From contig CAZRAL010000006.1 in NCBI GenBank assembly GCA_964598005.1, positions 17,018 to 81,017 of the forward strand: DNA of 64,000 nt. Reading direction: 5' to 3'. Source of the stretch: CAZRAL01 sp964598005. Its GTDB lineage: Bacteria > Pseudomonadota > Gammaproteobacteria > Burkholderiales > Usitatibacteraceae. The position numbers and the translations under genes are program-made. A model generated the notes under the pieces. The model did not search any database. It worked only from the letters and a program-made list of their open reading frames with translations, and was not told the origin of the DNA. Positions 54,423-62,281 of this stretch are shown one piece after another (the stretch's first letter is position 1; each line of letters starts with the position of its first letter).

Positions 54423-54896
54423 CTACTCCCCCTTCCAGTAATCGACGTTGTCGTCGACATGAGTCATGTGGCGAATGCCTTTACCAAAGGCCATGATTTT
54501 CTTTGAGTCCGGGTATTCGCACACCTCGGGGTAGGTCATGGTGCTGACTGAAATATAGGCCAGCTCTGCGTCTGAATCGTTGATGATCTGGTGCGCAGTT
54601 TCCGGCCCTCCTGTGGGGCAGCAGATAAAATCACCCGCGCGCACCTTGCGTGTTTCATTGCCATAACGCAGTGTGCCTTGTCCCTTCACAATGAAAAACA
54701 TCTCCTCCTGTCCACGATGGCTGTGAAATGGACAGGCTCGCTTGCCTGGCGGCACTACGTCATAAGAATAGCCCAGATCCTTCGCTCCCAATAGCGGCCC
54801 CACGCGCACCGCATGGCAGGCGAATTTGTCACCTTTCTCGAAGTGCTCGAGCTTCAGTTCGTCGATGTTGATGACCTTGTCTGCGATTACACTCAT
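54423..54896 (-). CDS. Cupin-domain protein inside the nuo operon
   Basis: 157 residues with a single cupin beta-barrel. Motif 1 is CPFHSHRGQEEMFFIVKGQG (two His and a Glu as metal ligands) and motif 2 GDFICCPTGGPETAHQIIN (the last His). It starts 3 bases after the nuoD stop, with AGGTAGG right before its ATG, and ends 5 bases before the nuoE GTG, so it is tightly packed in the operon. Cupins bind metals and small molecules; this is not one of the fourteen canonical subunits. A role as an assembly factor or a metabolic enzyme are both possible. I have no evidence for either. Confidence 0.85.
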   Translation of the reverse strand: MSVIADKVINIDELKLEHFEKGDKFACHAVRVGPLLGAKDLGYSYDVVPPGKRACPFHSHRGQEEMFFIVKGQGTLRYGNETRKVRAGDFICCPTGGPETAHQIINDSDAELAYISVSTMTYPEVCEYPDSKKIMAFGKGIRHMTHVDDNVDYWKGE

Positions 54897-54899
54897 GGC

Positions 54900-56153
54900 C
54901 TACCTGTCTATTTCGCCAAACACAATATCCAGCGAGCCGATGTTCGTCACCACATCGGCGATCATGTGGCCGCGCGACATTTCGTCCAACGCGGCCAGAT
55001 GCGCAAAACCAGGAGCACGAATCTTCAGCCGATACGGTTTATTGGCGCCATCGGAAATCAGGTAAATACCAAATTCACCCTTGGGATGCTCGACTGCTGC
55101 ATAGACCTCGCCAAGTGGCACATGCATGCCCTCGGTAAAGAGCTTGAAATGGTGAATCAGCTCTTCCATGTTGGCCTTCATGGCTTCGCGCGACGGCGGA
55201 GCCACTTTGTGGTCATCGCTGATGACCGGGCCCGGATTGCTGCGCAGCCACGCGATGCATTGCTTAATGATCTTGTTCGACTCGCGCATTTCCTGCACGC
55301 GTACCAGATAGCGATCATAGCAATCGCCGTTGGTGCCAACGGGAATATCAAAATCCATGCGATCGTAAACTTCGTACGGTTGTTTTTTGCGCAAATCCCA
55401 GGCAATACCCGAGCCACGCAACATGGGACCTGTAAAGCCCAGTTGCAGCGCGCGTTCCGGCGAAACAACACCGATATTGACCAACCGCTGTTTCCAGATG
55501 CGGTTGTCGGTCAACAGTGTTTCGTATTCATCAACATAGGTTGGAAAACGATGGGTGAAGTCTTCGATGAAATCGAGCAACGAGCCTTGCCGGTTTTCAT
55601 TGAGTTTTTTCATTTGTTCGGCGTTGCGGCCGTTCATGGCGTTGTACTGCGGCATTTTTTCCGGCAGGTCGCGATACACGCCCCCGGGACGATAATAGGC
55701 CGCGTGCATGCGCGCACCCGACACCGCTTCATAACAATCCACCAAATCTTCACGCTCGCGAAACGCATAAAGAAATACCGTCATCGCCCCTACATCCAGC
55801 GCATGTCCACCCAGCCACAGCAGATGATTGAGAATGCGGGTGATTTCATCAAACATCACGCGGATGTATTGCGCCCGTTCAGGAACCTCAACATCCAGCA
55901 ATTTTTCGATGGCCATGACATAGGCATGTTCATTCACCATCATGGAAACGTAGTCCAGACGATCCATGTACGGCACGCTTTGCATGAAGGTACGCGTTTC
56001 GGCGAGTTTTTCCGTTGCGCGATGCAATAGCCCGATATGCGGATCGGCGCGCTGGACAACTTCGCCATCCAGTTCCAGCACCAGGCGCAGCACACCGTGG
56101 GCCGCCGGATGCTGGGGGCCAAAGTTCATGGTGTAATTTTTTATTTCCGCCAT
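54900..56153 (-). CDS. nuoD: NADH-quinone oxidoreductase subunit D
   Basis: 417 residues, the 49-kDa-type subunit at the quinone site. It has NFGPQHPAAHGVLRLVLELDG at the N-terminus (His of the quinone site), GLLHRATEKLAE, YVSMMVNEHAY, MFDEITRILNHLLW and a conserved C-terminal DIVFGEIDR. It is a separate gene, not a NuoCD fusion, as in most Betaproteobacteria. The cupin gene begins 3 bases past its stop. Confidence 0.96.
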   Translation of the reverse strand: MAEIKNYTMNFGPQHPAAHGVLRLVLELDGEVVQRADPHIGLLHRATEKLAETRTFMQSVPYMDRLDYVSMMVNEHAYVMAIEKLLDVEVPERAQYIRVMFDEITRILNHLLWLGGHALDVGAMTVFLYAFREREDLVDCYEAVSGARMHAAYYRPGGVYRDLPEKMPQYNAMNGRNAEQMKKLNENRQGSLLDFIEDFTHRFPTYVDEYETLLTDNRIWKQRLVNIGVVSPERALQLGFTGPMLRGSGIAWDLRKKQPYEVYDRMDFDIPVGTNGDCYDRYLVRVQEMRESNKIIKQCIAWLRSNPGPVISDDHKVAPPSREAMKANMEELIHHFKLFTEGMHVPLGEVYAAVEHPKGEFGIYLISDGANKPYRLKIRAPGFAHLAALDEMSRGHMIADVVTNIGSLDIVFGEIDR

Positions 56154-56268
56154 CTTTTCGCTACGTCCTGTTTGATACTTGATGTTACGCGCTGTTGAAG
56201 AAAAATTTTGCCCGAAAAAAATATCACAAAAAATTGCTTGGACATCACTTCAATGCTTCAACAATCCA

Positions 56269-56400
56269 CTATCCGGCTTCCCCCTTTGGAAAAGGGGGAA
56301 GGAGGGGGATTGAAAATGTTTGATACTGAGATTTGTTGCTGCAACAACCACTCTCAATCTCCCCTCCGCCCCTCTTTTTCAAAGAGGGGAACCCAAGCGG
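56269..56400. repeat. Long inverted repeat between nuoC and nuoD
   Basis: The stretch 56154-56469 (316 bases) has no gene. CCCCCTTTGGAAAAGGGGG (about 56280) is a local hairpin, and GAGGGGGATTGA pairs with TCAATCTCCCCTCC-type text near 56360-56370; CCCCTCTTTTTCAAAGAGGGG is a second hairpin. The whole can fold back on itself, like the palindromic insertion elements elsewhere in this window. Confidence 0.72.
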
Positions 56401-56469
56401 AAATCTTTTCACGGATGGGTCGCTTCACAGACAAGCTGCTTTGCTTGTGTTCAACATCAGTTAATACAT

Positions 56470-57072
56470 TCATTTTTTTACCCCACTCGCATAGGTTTCT
56501 TCGCGAATCACCCGTGGCACGATTTCACGCGGTTCGATAGTGACGGGCTGGTAAATCACGCGCTTCTGTTCCGGGTCATAACGCATTTCGACGTGGCCGG
56601 AAATCGGAAAATCCTTGCGGAAAGGATGGCCGACAAAACCGTAATCGGTGAGAATGCGACGCAGATCAGGATGACCTTCGAACACAATGCCGTAGAGATC
56701 AAAAGCCTCGCGCTCGTACCAATTGGCGCTGTTCCATACCGGAATCATCGAGGGCAGGATAGGAAAATCGTCATCAGCGCAGAAAACACGGACGCGCACT
56801 CGCCAGTTGTACTGAATCGAAAGCAATTGATAAACCACCGCAAAATGCGGGCCTTCCCACCCCTCCCCATATTCCGCATAATCCACACCACATAAATCGA
56901 TAAGCTGGGAAAAAGCCAGCCGTGGATGATCGCGAAGCGTGGTCATCGTGTCCATTAATGCTGGCGTCTTGACTTCGATAACCAGCTGGCCTTTTTCAAT
57001 ACTATGTTTAAGCAATGAATCGGCAAGCACAGCTTCAAGAGCGGTGTGAAGTTGATCGAGTTTGGCGGACAT
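56470..57072 (-). CDS. nuoC: NADH-quinone oxidoreductase subunit C
   Basis: 200 residues, the 30-kDa-type subunit without a fusion to NuoD. The signature is in the second half: NSANWYEREAFDLYGIVFEGHPDLRRILTDYGFVGHPFRKDFP. There is no cofactor. The best Shine-Dalgarno before its ATG is AGAGG, and it lies inside the terminal repeat of element B. Confidence 0.94.
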   Translation of the reverse strand: MSAKLDQLHTALEAVLADSLLKHSIEKGQLVIEVKTPALMDTMTTLRDHPRLAFSQLIDLCGVDYAEYGEGWEGPHFAVVYQLLSIQYNWRVRVRVFCADDDFPILPSMIPVWNSANWYEREAFDLYGIVFEGHPDLRRILTDYGFVGHPFRKDFPISGHVEMRYDPEQKRVIYQPVTIEPREIVPRVIREETYASGVKK

Positions 57073-57078
57073 AGATCA

Positions 57079-57356
57079 GGAACCTCTGATTAAGTCCCAC
57101 ATGGCCGTGCGCTCGGCTTTCCGGGATGAGATGCAAGGCGCGGGGCGCAGCAAATAGTTATTCCCCTTTGCAAGCTCTGCAATACAGCAGATCGCCCGGA
57201 AAGCCAGCGCCCATGCGGGTTTTGACAATAATAGCCCATCTTCGGCGTTATGCTCCTTGGCTTCGTATTAATGCATACGACCTGCGTCGCATGCCTTGAA
57301 TCTGGGACTATTCTTGTAAAAACGCGGTTCATGGAGGACTTAATCAGAGGTTCCTT
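57079..57356. repeat. Dispersed terminal-inverted-repeat element, copy B (278 bp)
   Basis: Ends are AGGAACCTCTGATTAAGTC (left, from 57078) and its exact complement (right, to 57356). The body matches copy A with a large deletion. It fills the whole space between nuoB and nuoC: the right end touches the nuoB stop codon and the left end lies 6 bases before the nuoC ATG. Frames in it differ from those of copy A, so it appears non-coding. Confidence 0.85.
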
Positions 57357-57831
57357 AACGAGCAATGGTATTGGTCCGTTTGATTTTATTTTGCAGTTGG
57401 ATAATGCCGTATAGCAATGCCTCTGCGGTGGGCGGACAGCCGGGCACATAAATATCGACTGGCACGATGCGATCACAACCACGCACCACCGAATAGGAAT
57501 AGTGATAATACCCACCCCCATTGGCGCATGAGCCCATGGAAATGACCCAGCGCGGTTCCGCCATCTGGTCATAGACCTTGCGCAGTGCGGGCGCCATTTT
57601 GTTGCACAGCGTGCCCGCCACAATCATGACGTCCGACTGGCGTGGACTGGGGCGAAACACCACCCCAAAGCGATCAAGATCGTAGCGTGAGGCACCGGCG
57701 TGCATCATTTCCACCGCGCAACAAGCCAGCCCGAAACTCATCGGCCACATCGACCCGGTACGGCTCCAATTCAGGATGGTATCGATCGTGGTGGTTACAA
57801 AACCCTGTTGCGAAATGCCGCCTTCAGGCAT
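57355..57831 (-). CDS. nuoB: NADH-quinone oxidoreductase subunit B (N2 cluster)
   Basis: 158 residues, carries the N2 4Fe-4S cluster beside the quinone. Ligands are the tandem Cys in FGLACCAVEMMH, a Cys in MGSCANGGGYY, and the Cys in VPVDIYVPGCPPTAEALLYG. The C-terminus ends NKIKRTNTIAR, the normal end in this group, so the adjacent element did not truncate it. The TAA stop is directly followed by GGAACC of copy B. Confidence 0.96.
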   Translation of the reverse strand: MPEGGISQQGFVTTTIDTILNWSRTGSMWPMSFGLACCAVEMMHAGASRYDLDRFGVVFRPSPRQSDVMIVAGTLCNKMAPALRKVYDQMAEPRWVISMGSCANGGGYYHYSYSVVRGCDRIVPVDIYVPGCPPTAEALLYGIIQLQNKIKRTNTIAR

Positions 57832-58174
57832 GTTTATCTCCGCGAAAAAACGAATCGGCCCATTTACTTACCGTATTACTGATCCCTTTGCCTCGTACCT
57901 CAATATTTTTCAATATTGCTACGTCGACTCGGCATGGCGCATCCCCGCTGCGCGGGGGCCCTGCTTTTTTGCCTCGCGCCCCAATATTTTTCAATATCGC
58001 TACGTCGACTCGGCATGGCGCATCCCCGCTACGCGGGGTCCCTGCTTTTTTGCCTCGCGCCCCAATATCTTTCAATATTGCTACGTCGACTCGGCATGGC
58101 GCATCCCCGCTACGCGGGGGCCCTGCTTTTTTGCCTCGCGCCGTTACTCCCAATCCAATGCTCCTTTTTTCCAT
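57824..58174 (-). CDS. Possible small repeat protein read through the 81-bp units (doubtful)
   Basis: An open frame of 116 codons starts inside the nuoA 3' end and ends over the nuoB start. Because 81 is a multiple of three, it encodes three copies of a 27-residue unit (core ARGKKAGPPRSGDAPCRVDV with AILKNIG). The start ATG has only a weak upstream purine run. The composition (Gly, Pro, Arg, Lys) is typical of reading a GC-rich palindrome, so it may well be a chance frame that the period keeps open. Reported because it is bounded by genes that could couple its translation. Confidence 0.2.
   Translation of the reverse strand: MEKRSIGLGVTARGKKAGPPRSGDAPCRVDVAILKDIGARGKKAGTPRSGDAPCRVDVAILKNIGARGKKAGPPRSGDAPCRVDVAILKNIEVRGKGISNTVSKWADSFFRGDKHA
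57891..58133. repeat. Three tandem 81-bp palindromic units between nuoA and nuoB
   Basis: Units start at 57891, 57972 and 58053 with period exactly 81, plus nine bases of a fourth. They differ at a few sites. Each holds CCCCGCTACGCGGGG-type and CAATATTTTTCAATATTG-type hairpins and the palindrome GTCGAC. They are transcribed in the nuo operon and fill almost all of the 312-base gap. The direct abutment of identical units without spacers separates them from CRISPR repeats. Confidence 0.92.
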
Positions 58175-58512
58175 TCGTAAATGAAGCCAAGGACCAGTAC
58201 CCCCAGAAACACCATCATGGCGGAAAAGCCGAACCAGCCGATTTCCTGCAATACGACCGCCCAGGGAAAAAGAAAAGCGATTTCCAGATCAAACAAAATA
58301 AAGAGAATGGCCACAAGGTAATAGCGCACATCGAATTTCATCCGTGCATCTTCGAATGCTTCAAACCCGCATTCATAGGGAGACAATTTTTCCGAATCAG
58401 GGTTATCGTTGCCGAGAAAGACCGTCAGAACTTTTGATATAACCAGCGGCATGACACCGATCGCAATGCCAACCGCAATAAATAACAAGAGGGGGAAATA
58501 ATTTTCGAGCAT
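58144..58512 (-). CDS. nuoA: NADH-quinone oxidoreductase subunit A
   Basis: 122 residues, three-helix membrane subunit. PLLLFIAVGIAIGVMPLVIS is helix 1, YECGFEAFEDARMKFDVRYYLVAILFILFDLEIAFLFPWAV carries the quinone-loop Cys and helix 2 acidic residues, and helix 3 follows. Its ATG lies about 170 bases past the tRNA-Leu, which is where the operon promoter should be. Confidence 0.95.
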   Translation of the reverse strand: MLENYFPLLLFIAVGIAIGVMPLVISKVLTVFLGNDNPDSEKLSPYECGFEAFEDARMKFDVRYYLVAILFILFDLEIAFLFPWAVVLQEIGWFGFSAMMVFLGVLVLGFIYEWKKGALDWE

Positions 58513-58682
58513 GAACAGGAATTAAATGTCTCGAGGAAAGGCACCAGTCGAAATAAATCTTCTACTACAAAAAATCGGTGTGTCGATTCTGTTTTGCTAC
58601 AGCTACAACTTCTGCCTTACAACTGCGTATTTTACTGTATTGCTCTCAACCCTGACCGAAACAATCCATTCCGGTTTTAATC

Positions 58683-58767
58683 TGGTGCCGACGGCGAGAC
58701 TCGAACTCGCACAGCTTTCGCCACTACCCCCTCAAGATAGCGTGTCTACCAATTTCACCACGTCGGC
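58683..58767 (-). tRNA. tRNA-Leu (anticodon GAG)
   Basis: 85 bases including an encoded CCA. The acceptor stem GCCGACG pairs with CGTCGGC, the D-arm region reads TGGTGAAATTGGTAGACACG, the anticodon loop shows TTGAG with anticodon GAG at 58731-58733, there is a long variable arm as in class II leucine tRNAs, and GTTCGAGTC is the T-loop. It begins 7 bases after the secG stop codon. Reads CUU/CUC codons. Confidence 0.96.
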
Positions 58768-58774
58768 CAATGCG

Positions 58775-59182
58775 TTATTTGGGAATATCCTTGGCTTTGG
58801 AATCCCCTGCGCTCGGCTGTGCCGGCGTTGCTACCGGTGCGGTTACAGGTGCAGGTGCGGTTACTGGCGCAGGTACAGCTGGCGCAGCAGATTTGGTTTT
58901 GTCAGGTTCCGTTGCCGTTACGCCGCCCATCACGCCGGTACCGGCCTTTGGCGCATGAAAATAGGTCAGCGCTATGCTGGTAATAAAAAAAATCGCTGCG
59001 CAAATAGCCGTCGTCCGCGATAGAAAATTTGCTGCACCACTGGAGCCAAACAGACTGCCCGCCGAACCGCTGCCAAAGGCCGCACCCATATCGGCCCCCT
59101 TGCCGTGCTGCACGAGCACGAGGCCGATAATGATTACGGCTGCAATCACATGAAATGTCAAAATAATATTGGTAATCATCAT
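58775..59182 (-). CDS. secG: Preprotein translocase subunit SecG
   Basis: About 135 residues; an accessory membrane subunit of SecYEG. Helix 1 is NIILTFHVIAAVIIIGLVLVQHGKGADMG, and helix 2 AICAAIFFITSIALTYFHA; the loop GSAGSLFGSSGAANFLSRTTA is characteristic. A Pro/Ala-rich C-terminal extension (about 60 residues, APVTAPAPVTAP) is longer than in E. coli. The ATG pair at 59182/59179 follows GAAAGGCA; the second Met has better spacing. Confidence 0.93.
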   Translation of the reverse strand: MMITNIILTFHVIAAVIIIGLVLVQHGKGADMGAAFGSGSAGSLFGSSGAANFLSRTTAICAAIFFITSIALTYFHAPKAGTGVMGGVTATEPDKTKSAAPAVPAPVTAPAPVTAPVATPAQPSAGDSKAKDIPK

Positions 59183-59205
59183 TGCCTTTCTATTCAATTT
59201 CCGCT

Positions 59206-59946
59206 TTAAAGCGCCGCCCAAATTGCCAAAAATTCACCTGCCTTTAACGAAGCGCCACCAATCAAGCCGCCATCCACATCGGGCATGGCGAATAAAGCTG
59301 CCGCATTATCGGCCTTGACACTCCCACCATACAAGATCGGCATAGCCTCCATGCCCATCCGCCTTAATTCGCTGCGCAAAAAAGCATGAACATCTTGCGC
59401 CTGCTGTGGACTGGCCGTTCTGCCCGTTCCAATCGCCCACACGGGCTCATAGGCCAATATGGCGTTTTTCATTCCTGCTACGCCAACATGGGCAATCACG
59501 CTGTCCAGTTGGCGTTTTACAACAACTTCTGTCTGGCCCGTTTCACGCTCGGCCAAGGTTTCCCCTATACACAGTAACGGCTTTAGCCCAGCTTTGCTTG
59601 CCTGCGCGAATTTTTTGGCCACGACCTCATCCGTTTCGCCGAACAAAGTACGCCGCTCGGAATGCCCCACGATGGCGTATTGCGCCGCAAAATCTTTCAC
59701 CATGGCCGCCGATACTTCGCCGGTATAGGCCCCCGATTCGTATTGGCTAACGTCCTGCGCTCCCCAACCCACGGCTGACCCCGCCAGAATCGCCTGAGCT
59801 TGAGCCAGATACGGTGCAGGGACACATAGCCCGCAAGACTTCCCGTTCTGCCCGGCCACCCGGGATTTCACTGCTGCCAGCAAATCTGCATTGGTCTGCA
59901 AACTGCCGTTCAGCTTCCAGTTACCGATTACCAAGCGGCTGCGCAT
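59206..59946 (-). CDS. tpiA: Triosephosphate isomerase
   Basis: About 246 residues. Interconverts dihydroxyacetone phosphate and glyceraldehyde 3-phosphate. Catalytic Lys in VIGNWKLNGS, His in YAIVGHSERR, Glu in AYEPVWAIGTG, and the phosphate loop GGSVKADN plus GLIGGASLK. ATG at 59946 is chosen since MRSRLVIGNWKLNG is the normal N-terminus; a GTG at 59967 would add seven residues. It is followed after 24 bases by secG, the typical betaproteobacterial order. Confidence 0.95.
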   Translation of the reverse strand: MRSRLVIGNWKLNGSLQTNADLLAAVKSRVAGQNGKSCGLCVPAPYLAQAQAILAGSAVGWGAQDVSQYESGAYTGEVSAAMVKDFAAQYAIVGHSERRTLFGETDEVVAKKFAQASKAGLKPLLCIGETLAERETGQTEVVVKRQLDSVIAHVGVAGMKNAILAYEPVWAIGTGRTASPQQAQDVHAFLRSELRRMGMEAMPILYGGSVKADNAAALFAMPDVDGGLIGGASLKAGEFLAIWAAL

Positions 59947-60040
59947 GCTTTTATTCCACAAGCTCACAAAACTTTCGAATTATAGCCTGCCATGGCAGGG
60001 CCGGTAAAGCACGGTTTCATGAAAAATCAAGGGCCGTACA

Positions 60041-60059
60041 CCGTCATAAAGATGTCATA
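60041..60059 (+). promoter_or_regulatory. PhoB box upstream of pstS
   Basis: CCGTCATAAAGATGTCATA closely matches the Pho box consensus, CTGTCATA-A-CTGTCA repeated with 11-base spacing (GTCATAAAGATGTCAT is the core). It lies about 90 bases before the pstS ATG, in the 180-base divergent gap between tpiA and pstS, as expected for phosphate-starvation activation. Confidence 0.88.
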
Positions 60060-60147
60060 TGCCACCGTTATGCTGCCGCACATTGTAAAAAATTGAACAC
60101 CACACATCACACATAATAGATAGAAACAACCCGATAGGAGATTTACC

Positions 60148-61185
60148 ATGAAATTAACCCGGTTTTCAGCAGCGGCCCTATTTGCTACAGCTGCTATTAC
60201 CCAGACTGTTGCAGCGGACATCACTGGCGCTGGCGCAACTTTCCCCTACCCTATCTATGCAAAATGGGCCGAGGCCTATAAATCAAAAACCGGTGTGAGC
60301 ATGAATTATCAATCGATCGGTTCGGGTGGTGGCATCAAGCAGATTCAGGCCAAAACCGTCGATTTTGGCGCTTCTGATATGCCGCTTACCCCCGAAAAAC
60401 TCAATGAAAGCGGTTTGATGCAATTCCCGGCCATTATCGGCGGTGTAGTGCCGGTCGTAAATATCGAAGGCATCAAGCCCGGCGAATTGCGTTTTACAGG
60501 TGCCGTATTGGCCGACATTTATCTGGGCAAAATCAAAACCTGGAACGATGCCGCCATTGCCAGCCTTAACCCTAGTGTCAAATTACCGGCGGATCCGATC
60601 ACCGTCGTGCGCCGGTCGGATGGATCAGGCACCACTTTCCTGTTTACCAATTACCTGTCTAAAGTCAGCCCCGATTGGAAGCAAAAAGTAGGTTCCGATA
60701 CCGCCGTGGCCTGGCCGGAAGGAGTGGGCGGCAAGGGTAACGAAGGGGTTTCCGCCTATGTCCAGCGCATCAAGGGGTCGATTGGCTATGTGGAATATGC
60801 GTATGCTAAAAAGAACAAGATGAGTTATGCCCAATTGAAAAATCGTGATGGTCAATTTGTTTCACCGGACGATGCGCAATTTCAGGCCGCCGCTGCTCAC
60901 GCTGACTGGGCTAAGGCGCCCGGATTTTATGAAATCCTTACCGACGAACCGGGCAAGGAAAGTTGGCCGATCACCGGCGCCTCGTTCATCCTGATGCACA
61001 AGTTGCAGGACAATCCTGCCAAAGGTCAGGAAGTACTCAAGTTCTTCGACTGGGCATTAAAAAACGGCCAGCCCATGGCCATGGAACTGGATTATGTACC
61101 CCTGCCTGCTACCGTGATCAAATTGATTGAAGAGGCATGGAAAAAAAATCTGAAAGGCGCGAATAATCAACCCCTGTGGAAATAA
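60148..61185 (+). CDS. pstS: Phosphate ABC transporter substrate-binding protein PstS
   Basis: 345 residues. A signal peptide (LTRFSAAALFATAAITQTVAA) leads to a periplasmic phosphate-binding protein: ITGAGATFPYPIYAKWAEAY, SIGSGGGIKQI, FGASDMPL, VVRRSDGSGTTFLFTNYLS and GSIGYVEYAYA. The phosphate-contact Ser/Thr/Asp of these loops are in place. No lipobox Cys is seen, so it is soluble. AGGAG precedes the ATG. It opens the pst operon. Confidence 0.96.
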   Translation: MKLTRFSAAALFATAAITQTVAADITGAGATFPYPIYAKWAEAYKSKTGVSMNYQSIGSGGGIKQIQAKTVDFGASDMPLTPEKLNESGLMQFPAIIGGVVPVVNIEGIKPGELRFTGAVLADIYLGKIKTWNDAAIASLNPSVKLPADPITVVRRSDGSGTTFLFTNYLSKVSPDWKQKVGSDTAVAWPEGVGGKGNEGVSAYVQRIKGSIGYVEYAYAKKNKMSYAQLKNRDGQFVSPDDAQFQAAAAHADWAKAPGFYEILTDEPGKESWPITGASFILMHKLQDNPAKGQEVLKFFDWALKNGQPMAMELDYVPLPATVIKLIEEAWKKNLKGANNQPLWK

Positions 61186-61210
61186 GGCTTCCTCCTAGTA
61201 GTAAATTTAG

Positions 61211-61241
61211 GCCGCTTGTTTCTGAGCGGCTTTATTTTTTT
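61211..61241 (+). terminator. Hairpin and T-run between pstS and pstC (partial terminator)
   Basis: GCCGCT (61211-61216) pairs with AGCGGC (61225-61230), followed by TTTATTTTTTT. In pst operons such structures let pstS be expressed above the downstream genes; pstC begins 24 bases later. Confidence 0.82.
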
Positions 61242-61264
61242 AACCTGTAAAATCCCCACAGCTA

Positions 61265-62281
61265 ATGAATGTTGTATTGACCGATAACCTTGCGAAGGTC
61301 CGTACTATGCCGCGCGAACAGGAACACCAAAAACTTAATACGCGCCTCACCAGCCAAAAATGGCAGGATATTTTTTTTCGTTACACAACATTCTGTTTTG
61401 CCTTTCTGGTGTTAGCCATTTTAGCCGCCATCCTGCTTTCGCTTTTGCTGGGGGCGTGGCCCGCGTTTCAGAATTTTGGTTTAGGATTTCTGTGGAGCCG
61501 CGAATGGAACCCCGTAACCAATGTATATGGTGGCGCCAATGCCATTTATGGGACCGTCGTCACCTCCTTCATCGCTTTGCTAATCGGTATTCCCGTCAGT
61601 TTTGGCATTGCAATTTTTCTCACCGAATTGTGCCCAAGATCGCTGCGCCAGTCATTGGGAACGGCCGTGGAACTTCTGGCAGGCATCCCCAGCATAATTT
61701 ACGGCATGTGGGGATTATTCGTCTTCGCACCGATATTTTCCGATCATATCCAGCCTCTGCTGCAAAAGACGCTCGGTTCACTACCCGTTTTAGGCCACTT
61801 GTTTCAGGGGGCCCCGATGGGAATCGGCATGCTGGCCGCCGGTATCATCCTGGCGATTATGGTGATTCCCTTCATCGCATCGGTCATGCGTGATGTATTC
61901 GAAGTAGTCCCTCCCGTCTTAAAAGAATCGGCTTATGGCCTTGGCGCAACCACCTGGGAAGTGGTACGCAATATTGTGCTCCCATACACCAAGATGGGTG
62001 TGGTGGGCGGCATTATGCTGGGCCTGGGGCGAGCGCTGGGCGAAACGATGGCAGTCACCTTCGTCATTGGAAATGCGCACAAAATCAGTGCCTCGTTATT
62101 CGAGCCCGGCAATTCGATCGCGTCGACCCTCGCCAACGAATTCGCCGAAGCCAGCAAGGATATGCATATCGCTTCCTTGATTTCGCTGGGGTTAGTATTA
62201 TTTCTCATTACTTTTGTCGTGTTGGCCCTGGCCAAATTCATGCTGTTACGCCTGTCGAAACGCGAAGGTACCACCACATGA
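61265..62281 (+). CDS. pstC: Phosphate ABC transporter permease PstC
   Basis: 338 residues, six membrane helices after a cytoplasmic N-terminus of about 40 residues. The permease loop with ELLAGIPSIIYGMWGLFVF and the coupling motif KESAYGLGATTWEVVRNIVLPY, GLGRALGETMAVTFVIG are characteristic. It pairs with PstA in the membrane; its stop overlaps the pstA ATG (ATGA). Confidence 0.95.
   Translation: MNVVLTDNLAKVRTMPREQEHQKLNTRLTSQKWQDIFFRYTTFCFAFLVLAILAAILLSLLLGAWPAFQNFGLGFLWSREWNPVTNVYGGANAIYGTVVTSFIALLIGIPVSFGIAIFLTELCPRSLRQSLGTAVELLAGIPSIIYGMWGLFVFAPIFSDHIQPLLQKTLGSLPVLGHLFQGAPMGIGMLAAGIILAIMVIPFIASVMRDVFEVVPPVLKESAYGLGATTWEVVRNIVLPYTKMGVVGGIMLGLGRALGETMAVTFVIGNAHKISASLFEPGNSIASTLANEFAEASKDMHIASLISLGLVLFLITFVVLALAKFMLLRLSKREGTTT

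Noticed and set aside
57891..58133. CRISPR array
   Set aside because: The units are 81 bp, directly abutting, without unique spacers, and no cas genes are nearby.
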